Positions 52,101 through 59,665 of a DNA stretch of 64,000 nt are shown one piece after another (within the stretch, counting starts at the first letter, position 1; the number at the start of each line of letters is the position of its first letter). The position numbers and the translations under genes are program-made. Origin of the DNA: Chelatococcus reniformis. Lineage in GTDB: Bacteria; Pseudomonadota; Alphaproteobacteria; Rhizobiales; Beijerinckiaceae. The notes beneath the pieces are model-generated. The model was not told the origin of the DNA. It saw only the letters and a list, made by a program, of their open reading frames with translations, and made no database searches. The stretch spans positions 124,001-188,000 of the forward strand of contig NZ_BMGG01000009.1 in NCBI RefSeq assembly GCF_014640075.1, read 5' to 3'.

Positions 52101-52334
52101 ATTTTGATGACGGCGTTCGCCTTCATCCTGGGCGTGGTGCCGCTGGTCACGGCGACGGGACCCGGTGCCGAGATGCGCCAGTCGCTGGGCACCGCCGTGT
52201 TCTATGGCATGATCGGCGTGACCTTCTTCGGTCTGTTCCTCACCCCGGTGTTCTACGTCACCATCCGCTTCATTTCGGACCTGCTGAGCGGCAAGCGGCG
52301 TCGTGCCGCCGCGCCGCCCGCGTCCGCCGCGTGA
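49149..52334 (+). CDS. RND multidrug efflux permease (HAE1 family)
   Basis: 1061-residue inner-membrane proton-driven pump. It starts [46 protein letters not shown] and has twelve membrane helices, the pseudo-repeat of periplasmic porter domains, and the helix-4 proton-relay motif [26 protein letters not shown] with its two aspartates. Length is that of AcrB/MexF. Pairing with the adjacent adaptor gives an Mex-like two-gene operon; no outer-membrane OprM gene is present, so it must borrow one from elsewhere. Substrate range cannot be told. Confidence 0.96.
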   Translation: [1061 protein letters not shown]

Positions 52335-52380
52335 GGTGGCGCAGGCCCGGACACCCTCGGCTCCTGGCGGGAGAATGTTG

Positions 52381-54696
52381 ATGACAGCAAAGTTCGGCAT
52401 TGGGCAGCCGCTGAAGCGGGTGGAGGACGAGCGCCTGCTGACGGGCGTCGGCAGCTACACGGCCGACATCACGGCGCCGTCGGCCGCCGCCGCCGTGGTC
52501 GTGCGCAGCCCCCACGCCAGCGCCCGATTCACCATCGGCGACCTCGCCGAGGTGCGTGCCATGCCCGGTGTCCTGCTGGTGCTGACCGGCGCCGACGTGG
52601 CGGATCTCGGCGGCCTGCCGTGCCCGGGCGCGGCGGCCGTGCACAACACCGACGGCTCCGCGGTGGTGCTGCCGGACTATCCGGTGCTGCCGCGGGACCA
52701 GGTGCGTCACATCGGCGAAGCTATCGCCCTCGTCGTCGCCGAGAGCGACCTCGAGGGCCGGCAGGCGGCGGAAGCCTTTCCCGTGGAATGGGAGTCGCTC
52801 GAGGCCGTCGTCGGCATCGAGCAGGCCTCCGGGAACGAGGCGCTGGTCTGGCCGCAGCTCACGAGCAACACCGCCTTCGACATGCTGGTCGGCGACAAGG
52901 ACAAGGTCGAGGCGGCCTTCGCCATGGCCGCGCGGACGGTCGAGCTCGCCCTCGTCAACAACCGCGTTGTCGCCAACTACATGGAGCCGCGCGCCTGTCT
53001 GGCGGACTACGATCCGGCCGCGGAGCGCTGGACCATCACGCTCGGCAGCCAGGGCAGCCACGGCATCCGCGATACGCTGGCGCGCCAGATTCTGAAGGTC
53101 GACCGCGAGCGCATCCGCGTCGTCACGCCGGACGTCGGCGGCGGCTTCGGCACCAAGATCTTCATGTATCGCGAGTATCCGCTGTGCGCCGTAGCCGCCC
53201 AGCGGATCGGCCGCGCGGTGCGCTGGGTCAGCGACCGCAATGAGCATTTCGTGGCCGACACCCATGGCCGCGACAACGCCACGCGCGCCGAAATGGCGCT
53301 CGACGAAAGCGGCCGCTTCCTCGGCCTGCGCGTCGATCTCCGGGCCGACCTCGGCGCCTATCTGTCCCAGTTCGCGCCCTTCATTCCGGCCGTCGGGGCG
53401 CGCATGACGCCGGGTTGCTACGATATCCCGGCCCTGCTGGTCCGGGTGCGCGGCTACTACACCAACTCGGTGCCCGTCGACGCCTACCGCGGCGCCGGCC
53501 GGCCGGAGGCCGCCTACGCCATCGAGCGCTTCGTCGACTATATCGCCAGGAAGATCGGCAAGGACCGGGCGGAGCTGCGCGCGCTCAACTTCGTCAAACC
53601 CGAGACCATGCCGCACACCACCCAGACCGGGCGTGTCTATGATTCGGGCGAGTTCGAGGGCCACATGCGGCGGGCCATGGAAATCGGCGACTGGTCCGGC
53701 TTCGAGGCCCGGTGCGCCGCTGCGGCGCAGAAGGGCCGCCTGCGCGGCATCGGCCTCGCCTCCTATATCGAGGCCTGTTCGGGCGGCGGCGCCGAGAAGG
53801 CGGAGGTCCGCCTGGAGCCGGACGGCTCGGCGGTGGTGCTGATCGGCACGCAGTCGACCGGGCAGGGGCACCAGACCGCCTATGCCCAACTCGTCTCGCA
53901 GCATCTGCAATTGCCGCTCGATCGCATCTCGGTGCTCCAGGGCGATACCGCCGTGATCGCCAGCGGCGGCGGCACCGGCGGTTCACGCTCCATCCCCGTC
54001 GGCGGTGCGTCAGTGGATCAGGCCTCGCGCACGCTCGCCGAGCGGCTGAAGGCGTTCGCCGCCGAGGCGCTGGAGGCGTCGCCCGCCGACCTCGAGATCG
54101 CCGAGGGCGGCGAGGTCCGTGTCGTCGGCACCGACCGGTCGATCAGCTTTGCCGACATTGCCCAGCTACCGGCGGCGACGCGCGAACAGCTGGCCGTCGA
54201 GGATGCCTGGACGCCGCCCGAGTTCACCTACCCCAACGGCACGCACGTGTGCGAGGTGGAGATCGATCCCGACACCGCGGAGATCGCGATCGAGCGCTAC
54301 AGCATCGTCGATGACTTCGGCGTCACGCTCAATCCGTTGCTGCTGGCCGGGCAGGTGCACGGCGGCGTGGTGCAGGGCGTCGGCCAGGCCTTGCATGAAC
54401 GCACGGTGTTCGACGCGGATGGTCAGCTGGTGACGGCATCGTTCATGGACTACCGGATGCCACGAGCCGCCGATTTTCCCGAGATCACGTTCGAAACCCG
54501 CAACGTGCCGTGCAAGACCAACGTGCTCGGCATGAAGGGCGCCGGTGAGGCCGGCTCGATCGGCGGGACGCCGGCGGTGATGAACGCGGTTTGCGATGCG
54601 CTGTGGCGGGCCCACGGCATTGCCCACGTAGACATGCCGGTCACGCCGGACCGGCTGTTCGCCCTGTTGCGCACGGCGGCCGCCAAGGCCGCCTGA
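52381..54696 (+). CDS. Molybdenum hydroxylase large subunit, CoxL-like (form II)
   Basis: 771 residues with the aldehyde oxidase/xanthine dehydrogenase N-terminal domain (RVEDERLLTGVGSYTADI) and Mo-cofactor domains. The Mo-site loop reads VDAYRGAGRPEA, that is the AYRGAGR of form II CoxL rather than the AYRCSFR of true CO dehydrogenase, so the substrate is probably not CO. Motifs: TPDVGGGFGTKIF, GQSTGQGHQTAYAQ region and the active-site Glu in MKGAGEAGSIGGTPAV. No small FeS (CoxS) or FAD (CoxM) subunit gene is nearby. It starts 46 bp after the RND permease and runs on the same strand. ATG 52381 has GGGAG upstream. Confidence 0.9.
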   Translation: MTAKFGIGQPLKRVEDERLLTGVGSYTADITAPSAAAAVVVRSPHASARFTIGDLAEVRAMPGVLLVLTGADVADLGGLPCPGAAAVHNTDGSAVVLPDYPVLPRDQVRHIGEAIALVVAESDLEGRQAAEAFPVEWESLEAVVGIEQASGNEALVWPQLTSNTAFDMLVGDKDKVEAAFAMAARTVELALVNNRVVANYMEPRACLADYDPAAERWTITLGSQGSHGIRDTLARQILKVDRERIRVVTPDVGGGFGTKIFMYREYPLCAVAAQRIGRAVRWVSDRNEHFVADTHGRDNATRAEMALDESGRFLGLRVDLRADLGAYLSQFAPFIPAVGARMTPGCYDIPALLVRVRGYYTNSVPVDAYRGAGRPEAAYAIERFVDYIARKIGKDRAELRALNFVKPETMPHTTQTGRVYDSGEFEGHMRRAMEIGDWSGFEARCAAAAQKGRLRGIGLASYIEACSGGGAEKAEVRLEPDGSAVVLIGTQSTGQGHQTAYAQLVSQHLQLPLDRISVLQGDTAVIASGGGTGGSRSIPVGGASVDQASRTLAERLKAFAAEALEASPADLEIAEGGEVRVVGTDRSISFADIAQLPAATREQLAVEDAWTPPEFTYPNGTHVCEVEIDPDTAEIAIERYSIVDDFGVTLNPLLLAGQVHGGVVQGVGQALHERTVFDADGQLVTASFMDYRMPRAADFPEITFETRNVPCKTNVLGMKGAGEAGSIGGTPAVMNAVCDALWRAHGIAHVDMPVTPDRLFALLRTAAAKAA

Positions 54697-54826
54697 CCGG
54701 GCGGCAACGCCGATGACGGCGGGACAGGAGACGGGCGCAGCTCGCACAAGAAATTGGAATTGGCCTAAATCGAGATTCTATGATGATGAGGTCCGGCAGC
54801 CGATGGGCTCGCCCGACGGGAGATCG

Positions 54827-55279
54827 ATGACGATGAAATATGCCGGCTTGGTAGCGACAGTCCTGGTATTTGCCGCACTGGCGGTCGGTTCGACCGTGGT
54901 GACCGCCGAGCCCGATCCCATCGCCGAACGCAAGGTGCTGCTGAAGCAGATGGCGGGCGCGGTGAAGGATCCGGCGCAGATGCTGAAGGGGGCGGAGCCT
55001 TTCAACGCGGCCAAGGTCAAGGAAGCGCTTGCGGTCGTGGTGACCAACGCCGGCAAGTTGCCGGCCCTCTTCCCTGACACCTCCAAGGTCGGCAAGACGG
55101 ACGCGCTGCCCAAGATCTGGGAGAGCAAGGCCGACTTTGACGTCCGCTTCGACAAGCTCGGCAAGGATGCGGCGGCGAGCATCGCCTCGATCACCGACGA
55201 GGCGAGCTTCAAGGCCGCCATGCCCAAGGTGCTGGGCAATTGCGGCGCCTGCCACAAAGAATACAAGAAGCCCTCGTGA
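54827..55279 (+). CDS. Cytochrome c' (class II), periplasmic
   Basis: 150 residues. Signal peptide YAGLVATVLVFAALAVGSTVVTA, then a four-helix-bundle cytochrome: RKVLLKQMAGAVKDPAQMLKG, KALFPDTS..LPKIWESKADFDVRFDKLGKDA and the C-terminal heme motif CGACHKEYK near residue 140. A C-terminal CxxCH with the preceding K/R is the class II hallmark. Cytochromes c' bind NO and may protect the cell from nitrosative stress; others transfer electrons. Its stop overlaps the GTG start of the cytochrome b561 gene by 4 bp. Confidence 0.93.
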   Translation: MTMKYAGLVATVLVFAALAVGSTVVTAEPDPIAERKVLLKQMAGAVKDPAQMLKGAEPFNAAKVKEALAVVVTNAGKLPALFPDTSKVGKTDALPKIWESKADFDVRFDKLGKDAAASIASITDEASFKAAMPKVLGNCGACHKEYKKPS

Positions 55280-56034
55280 GCGAGGCGCCAGGCGCGGTCC
55301 GCACGGGGGCGGGCGCCGAGGCGGACGGCTCGAGCCAGCCCGTGCGCGCCTGGGACCTGCCCACGCGCCTCTACCACTGGCTCCAGCTCGCGCTGGTCGT
55401 CGGTTCCTACTACACCCAATGGTGGATGGATCCGGCGGCCGACCCGACGATGCGCTTCCACCGCTGGCTCGGCTATTCCATCCTCACCTTGCTCGTGTTC
55501 CGGCTGCTATGGGGCGTCGTCGGCGGCTCGACGGCGCGTTTCGGCTCATTCGTGCGCTCGCCGGGCACGGTCGTCCGTTACGCCTGGGCCCTGGCCCGCG
55601 GCCGGGCGCCCGCTTACCTCGGTCACAACCCGCTCGGCACGCTGATGGTCCTGGCGCTGCTCGCCGTGCTTGCGGCGCAGGCGCTGAGCGGCCTGTTCGC
55701 GGCGGATTCCAACGCGATCTTTGGCGGCCCGTTTGCCCATCTCGACCCACTGGAGGACGGGCCGGCCTGGAAGGGCAGCGCGTCGCGCTACCACCATCTC
55801 GGCGCCAACATCCTTCTCGTCCTCGTCGGCGTCCACGTCGTGATCAATCTGTATTATCAATACGTCAGGCGCGACAAGCTGATCAGCGCGATGGCCAGCG
55901 GCTACAAGCCGGCGCGGGCCTATGCGGACCAGCCGGAGGCGGCGGGCGGCTCGCCGGCACGCGCAGCGGTCTGCCTGATCACGGCCGCGGTGATCGTCTT
56001 CGGGGGTATCAAGATCTTCGACGGCAGCTTGTGA
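55276..56034 (+). CDS. Cytochrome b561 domain membrane protein
   Basis: 252 residues with a cytochrome b561 / Ni-Fe hydrogenase b-type domain. Four to five membrane helices; likely heme-ligand histidines are in RLYHWLQLALVVGSYYTQWWM, FHRWLGYSILTLLVFRLLWG, and RYHHLGANILLVLVGVHVVINLYY. It would move electrons between the quinone pool and a periplasmic partner. Translation is coupled to the preceding cytochrome c' gene (GTGA overlap), so that protein is the likely partner, an arrangement seen in several proteobacteria. A short loop-rich C-terminal tail ends in a final helix. Confidence 0.92.
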   Translation: MSEAPGAVRTGAGAEADGSSQPVRAWDLPTRLYHWLQLALVVGSYYTQWWMDPAADPTMRFHRWLGYSILTLLVFRLLWGVVGGSTARFGSFVRSPGTVVRYAWALARGRAPAYLGHNPLGTLMVLALLAVLAAQALSGLFAADSNAIFGGPFAHLDPLEDGPAWKGSASRYHHLGANILLVLVGVHVVINLYYQYVRRDKLISAMASGYKPARAYADQPEAAGGSPARAAVCLITAAVIVFGGIKIFDGSL

Positions 56035-56142
56035 GGCTCAAAGGCAAGGCCTTGCTAGCGCCGAACGGATTTCGCTCGGGCGCCGCGCGCGCTCCCAGCC
56101 AGGGGCGATCTTACAAACGCATCAGCCCCGGCTGTGAGGGGC

Positions 56143-56757
56143 CTATTCCATGGCGGCGGCCTTCATGATGCACACCATGGTGGCGCGGCCGGTGGCGGTG
56201 CCGAGGCAGCGGATGATGTGATGCCGGTCGGAGCGGTAGCGCAGGCTGTCGCCCTGAGCGAGCGTCTGGCTGACACCGGCGACGATGACCTCGAACTCGC
56301 CCTCCAGCACCGACAGGCACTCGACGGCGCCGCGCTGATGTCCTTCCGACTCCAGCGTGCCGCCCGGCTCGGCGGTCACGTCGTACCATTGCAGCCATTC
56401 GACGGTGCGAAGCCAGCCGATGATGGCGAGGCGGATCTTGCCGTCCTCGGAGAGGAGCATCGGCGTGTCGGCGCGCGTCACCTTCTCGATGACCGGCCCC
56501 TCGTCGGAGGCAAGCACGCGCTCGATCGACACGTCGAGCGCCTGTGACAGCCGCCAGATGGTGGCCAGCGTCGGGTTCGTCTCGTTGCGCTCGATCTGGC
56601 TGATGATGGATTTGGCGACGCCGGCCTGCTCGGCGAGTTCCGATAACGACAGGTTATAGGCCTTGCGCAGGCGTTGGATGGTCTTTCCGAGCTGACCGGA
56701 CACCAGGTGGGCGCCCTGATCGGCGGACCGCGGCCGCTCCTTGCCTTCGATGGCCAT
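56143..56757 (-). CDS. XRE-family regulator with cupin domain
   Basis: 204 residues. N-terminal helix-turn-helix (about 20-75): LGKTIQRLRKAYNLSLSELAEQAGVAKSIISQIERNETNPTLATIWRLSQALDVSIERVLA. C-terminal cupin (about 115-195): GGTLESEGHQRGAVECLSVLEGEFEVIVAGVSQTLAQGDSLRYRSDRHHIIRCLG, where the small-molecule effector would bind. Such regulators control amine, amino-acid or alcohol use. The ATG at 56757 has GAGGA upstream. It is convergent with the cytochrome b561 gene and upstream of nothing obvious on its own strand; its target is unclear. Confidence 0.92.
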   Translation of the reverse strand: MAIEGKERPRSADQGAHLVSGQLGKTIQRLRKAYNLSLSELAEQAGVAKSIISQIERNETNPTLATIWRLSQALDVSIERVLASDEGPVIEKVTRADTPMLLSEDGKIRLAIIGWLRTVEWLQWYDVTAEPGGTLESEGHQRGAVECLSVLEGEFEVIVAGVSQTLAQGDSLRYRSDRHHIIRCLGTATGRATMVCIMKAAAME

Positions 56758-56847
56758 CGTCGTTCCTCGCATGCCGTCGACGGGGGCCTGGAGCGCTTAG
56801 CGGTGGCTCCGCCGTGACGGAGGGCGAGGCGTATCAGCTTGCCGGGC

Positions 56848-57645
56848 TCACCACCAGTGAGGAAAGTGATGCACCGGCCCGTTGCCGTGGCCGATCACCA
56901 AGGCGTCGGCGGCGGCGATCGCGCGGTCGAGATAGGCCTTGGCGCCGCGCACGGCCTCGTCCAGCCCGGCGCCCTTCGCCATCAGCGCCGCGATCGCCGA
57001 CGACAGCGTGCAGCCGGTGCCGTGTGTATGGCGCGTGGCGATCCGCGGTCCGGCGAAGCGCAGCACGCCCGTGCGCTGGATCAGCAGGTCGACGCTCTCC
57101 GGCCCGCTCGCGTGGCCGCCCTTCATCAGCACGGCGCCGGGCCCCAGCGCCAGCAGCCGCTCGCCCTGACCGATTATCGCCTGCTCGTCGGTGGCCGGCG
57201 GCTCGCCGAGCAGATCGGCCGCCTCCGGCAGATTGGGCGTCAGCACATGCGCCAGCGGCAGGAGCTCGGTCTTCAGGCCGTCGACGGCCTCGGGCGCGAT
57301 CAGCCTGTCCCCGCTCGTCGCGACCATGACGGGATCGAGGATCACCGCACGCGGGCCATAGCGGCGAAGCCCCTCGGCCACCGCCTCGATCGTGGCGCGG
57401 CGCGACAGCATGCCGATCTTCACGGCATCCACCGCAAGGTCTGAGAACACGGAGTCGATCTGCGCCGACACGAAGGGGGCAGGCACGTCGAACACGCCTT
57501 GAACGCCCAGCGTGTTCTGCGCCGTCAACGCGGTGACGACGCTCGCACCATAGGCACCGAGGGCCGAGAAGGTCTTCAAGTCGGCCTGGATGCCGGCGCC
57601 GCCGCCCGAATCCGACCCGGCTATGGTTACGGCAATGGCAGTCAC
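56848..57645 (-). CDS. thiD: Hydroxymethylpyrimidine / phosphomethylpyrimidine kinase
   Basis: 265 residues phosphorylating HMP and HMP-P in thiamine synthesis or salvage. Ribokinase-like fold: AVTIAGSDSGGGAGIQADLKTFSALGAYGASVVTALTAQNTLGV, KIGMLSRRATIEAVAEGL, ILDPVMVATSGDRLI, TPNLPEAADLLG, LMKGGHA and the ATP-binding/catalytic end HTHGTGCTLSSAIAALMAKG. The start is GTG at 57645. It follows an SDR gene on the same strand (24 bp) and may be in its operon. No other thiamine gene is present here. Confidence 0.96.
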   Translation of the reverse strand: MTAIAVTIAGSDSGGGAGIQADLKTFSALGAYGASVVTALTAQNTLGVQGVFDVPAPFVSAQIDSVFSDLAVDAVKIGMLSRRATIEAVAEGLRRYGPRAVILDPVMVATSGDRLIAPEAVDGLKTELLPLAHVLTPNLPEAADLLGEPPATDEQAIIGQGERLLALGPGAVLMKGGHASGPESVDLLIQRTGVLRFAGPRIATRHTHGTGCTLSSAIAALMAKGAGLDEAVRGAKAYLDRAIAAADALVIGHGNGPVHHFPHWW

Positions 57646-57669
57646 GTGCGGCGCCCTCGTGAGCGATGG

Positions 57670-58452
57670 TCAGAAGGCCGAGCGGAAGGCCCCGCCGTCG
57701 ATCAGCAGATTCTGGCCGGTGATGTAACCCCCATGGGCGCTGCACAGGAAAGCGCACAGCTTGCCGAACTCGTCGGGATCGCCGAAGCGCCCGACCGGGA
57801 TGGTGGCCGCCCGTTCCGCGCTGACCTCGTCCTCGGCTCGGCCGGCGGCCCTGGCGGCGCCGGCGATAATGCCGGTGAGCCGGTCGGTGGCAAAGGCGCC
57901 CGGCAGAATATTGTTGATGGTGACACCGTGGGGCGCCACCTGGCGGGCGACACCTGCGAGGAACGCGGTGAGGCCCGCACGCGCGCCAGAGGACAGGTCG
58001 AGCCCCTGCAGCGGGGTCAGCACGGAGGCGGAGGTGATGTTGACGACGCGCCCGAAGCGCCGCTGTGCCATGCCAGGCACGAGCTTCTGGATGAGCTCGA
58101 TCGGGGTGACCATGTTCTGGACGACGCCGCGCAGCAGGGCGTCGCGGTCGATCGCCGTGTAGTCCTTGGGCGGCGGGCCGGCATTGTTGTTGACGAGGAT
58201 GTCGGCGTCTGGGCACGCGGCGAGCAGCGCCGACTGGCCGTCGGGCGTGCCGACATCCGCCGTCACCGCGACCACGGTTGCGCCTGTCAGCCGGCGCAGT
58301 TCCGTCGCCGTGGTCTCGAGCACGTCGGTGTTGCGCCCATTGACGACAACCGCGCAGCCGGCCTCCGCGAGGGCCAGCGCGCATGCGCGGCCGAGACCTT
58401 TGCTCGATGCGCAGATAATAGCCTTACGCCCTGCGAGTCCCAGATCCATCAA
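57670..58452 (-). CDS. SDR family oxidoreductase with degenerate active site
   Basis: 260 residues with a normal SDR cofactor site, GRKAIICASSKGLGRACALALAEAG, and NNNAGPPPKDY, VVNITSASVLTPL and ILPGAFATDRL. However, the catalytic YxxxK is replaced: the equivalent segment reads LSSGARAGL, so Tyr becomes Ser and Lys becomes Arg. This form belongs to a known branch of FabG-like SDRs common in Rhizobiales; its reaction is not known and it may not use the usual Tyr/Lys chemistry. Length is typical. It precedes thiD on the same strand and is separated from the next, divergent gene by 385 bp. Confidence 0.86.
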   Translation of the reverse strand: MMDLGLAGRKAIICASSKGLGRACALALAEAGCAVVVNGRNTDVLETTATELRRLTGATVVAVTADVGTPDGQSALLAACPDADILVNNNAGPPPKDYTAIDRDALLRGVVQNMVTPIELIQKLVPGMAQRRFGRVVNITSASVLTPLQGLDLSSGARAGLTAFLAGVARQVAPHGVTINNILPGAFATDRLTGIIAGAARAAGRAEDEVSAERAATIPVGRFGDPDEFGKLCAFLCSAHGGYITGQNLLIDGGAFRSAF

Positions 58453-58660
58453 TGCCTCCGACGCTTCTGCACGACGCCGCCCCGCGCCCGTCCGCCGGCG
58501 GTGAGCCTCGGCCGGGACGATCCGGCGCGGGGCCGACGCTCCTGCTTACAGCCGAGCGAGAAGCAGGAGAAGCAACTTCCGTCGGTTTGCAGCGGTCTAC
58601 TTCACCGGCTCACCCCCGCTCAGCAAAGCGCAGGCACGGCCGTGGGCCGTGGACATCAAA

Positions 58661-58688
58661 TTGACCGCCGCCGGCTGCGGTCTATAGT
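58661..58688 (+). promoter_or_regulatory. Sigma70-type promoter of the metallophosphoesterase gene
   Basis: TTGACC (-35), 16-bp spacer, TATAGT (-10). Both hexamers differ from consensus at one position. It is the best promoter match in the window apart from the groESL -35. The untranslated leader to TTG 58838 is about 145 bases. Confidence 0.72.
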
Positions 58689-58694
58689 TCGTGA

Positions 58695-58713
58695 CATGGC
58701 ATCCGCTGCCATG
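58695..58713. promoter_or_regulatory. Inverted repeat at the predicted transcription start
   Basis: Perfect 7-bp arms CATGGCA and TGCCATG, 5-base centre TCCGC, beginning about 7 bases after the -10 box. The position suits a repressor site or a 5' mRNA hairpin. Confidence 0.5.
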
Positions 58714-58837
58714 CTCGATCAAGCCTTTACGTCATCTGCGTTTCAGATGCGGGGTTGGATGTGCGCGTCATCATAATGCAACGCGAATCCTGCAAACCGA
58801 CGTATGAACTGACCATTGTCGATGAAGGCCGCAGCCG

Positions 58838-59665
58838 TTGAGCAAGGATACCGACGTCATCCGGGTTCGTACGATGTTTCTGTCGGACGTTCATCTCGGG
58901 ACCAAGGGTTGTCAGGCCGAGCTTCTGCTTGATTTCCTCAAGTGCTACGACGCCGATACAATCTACCTGGTGGGCGACATCGTCGACGGCTGGCGGTTGA
59001 AGGCCGGCTGGTACTGGCCTCAGACCCACAACGACGTGGTTCAGAAGTTGCTGCGCAAGGTGCGCAAGGGCAGCAAGCTGATCTACATTCCGGGCAACCA
59101 CGACGAGTTCCTGCGCGACTATGTGGGCTCCAACTTCGGCGGCATCGACGTCCTCGACAGCGCCATTCACGAGACGGCCGACGGCAAGCGCTTCCTGGTG
59201 ATCCATGGCGATCAGCTCGACATCGTCGTGCGCCATGCCAAGTGGCTCGCCTTCTTCGGTGACTGGGCCTACAGCACGGCCCTGTTGCTCAACACCTATC
59301 TCAATATCGTGCGGCGGCGGCTCGGCCTGACCTACTGGTCGCTGTCGGCCTGGGCCAAGCTCAAGGTGAAAAACGCGGTCAACTTCATCGGCCGTTTCGA
59401 GGAGTTGCTCTCTGCCGAGGCCCGCCGGCACGAGGCCGATGGCGTCATCTGTGGCCATATCCATCACGCGATCATGCACGACCGCTTCGGCGTGACCTAC
59501 GTCAACACCGGAGACTGGGTCGAGAGCTGCACCGGGCTGGTGGAGCATTACGATGGCCGATTCGAGCTGCTGCGCTGGGCCGATATCGTGCGCCAGCGGG
59601 CGACGGACGAGGCAGAGGTCCTGCGCCAGCGCAAGACCGTGAAACCCAAGGCTGCCGCCGCTTGA
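58838..59665 (+). CDS. UDP-2,3-diacylglucosamine diphosphatase-like metallophosphoesterase
   Basis: 275 residues with the calcineurin-like metal-site motifs: FLSDVHLGTKG, YLVGDIVDGWRLK, IPGNHDEFL, VIHGDQLD and CGHIHHA. The form is that of LpxH-like enzymes, but with the longer region (GDWAYSTALLLNTYLNIVRRRLGLTYWSL) found in the branch that pairs with a group-4 glycosyltransferase, as here. It probably acts on a nucleotide-linked lipid or glycolipid; LpxH itself cleaves UDP-diacylglucosamine in lipid A synthesis. The start is TTG at 58838 with GAAGG upstream. The glycosyltransferase overlaps by 1 base (TGATG). Confidence 0.88.
   Translation: MSKDTDVIRVRTMFLSDVHLGTKGCQAELLLDFLKCYDADTIYLVGDIVDGWRLKAGWYWPQTHNDVVQKLLRKVRKGSKLIYIPGNHDEFLRDYVGSNFGGIDVLDSAIHETADGKRFLVIHGDQLDIVVRHAKWLAFFGDWAYSTALLLNTYLNIVRRRLGLTYWSLSAWAKLKVKNAVNFIGRFEELLSAEARRHEADGVICGHIHHAIMHDRFGVTYVNTGDWVESCTGLVEHYDGRFELLRWADIVRQRATDEAEVLRQRKTVKPKAAAA

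Larger units (their letters stand above)
58453..58837. other. 385-bp divergent region with promoter and inverted repeat
   Basis: Between the SDR (minus) and the metallophosphoesterase (plus). Its right half holds a strong promoter (58661-58688) and an inverted repeat (58695-58713); the left half has no structured element I can recognise. Confidence 0.6.

Noticed and set aside
52381..54696. Aerobic carbon monoxide dehydrogenase CoxL
   Set aside because: The molybdenum loop is AYRGAGR, not the AYRCSFR needed for the Cu-Mo site of true CO dehydrogenase.
58696..58776. 26-codon frame in the leader of the metallophosphoesterase gene, as a leader peptide
   Set aside because: It lacks a ribosome site and regulatory codons; its ATG is part of the inverted repeat. 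Kept only as a remark.
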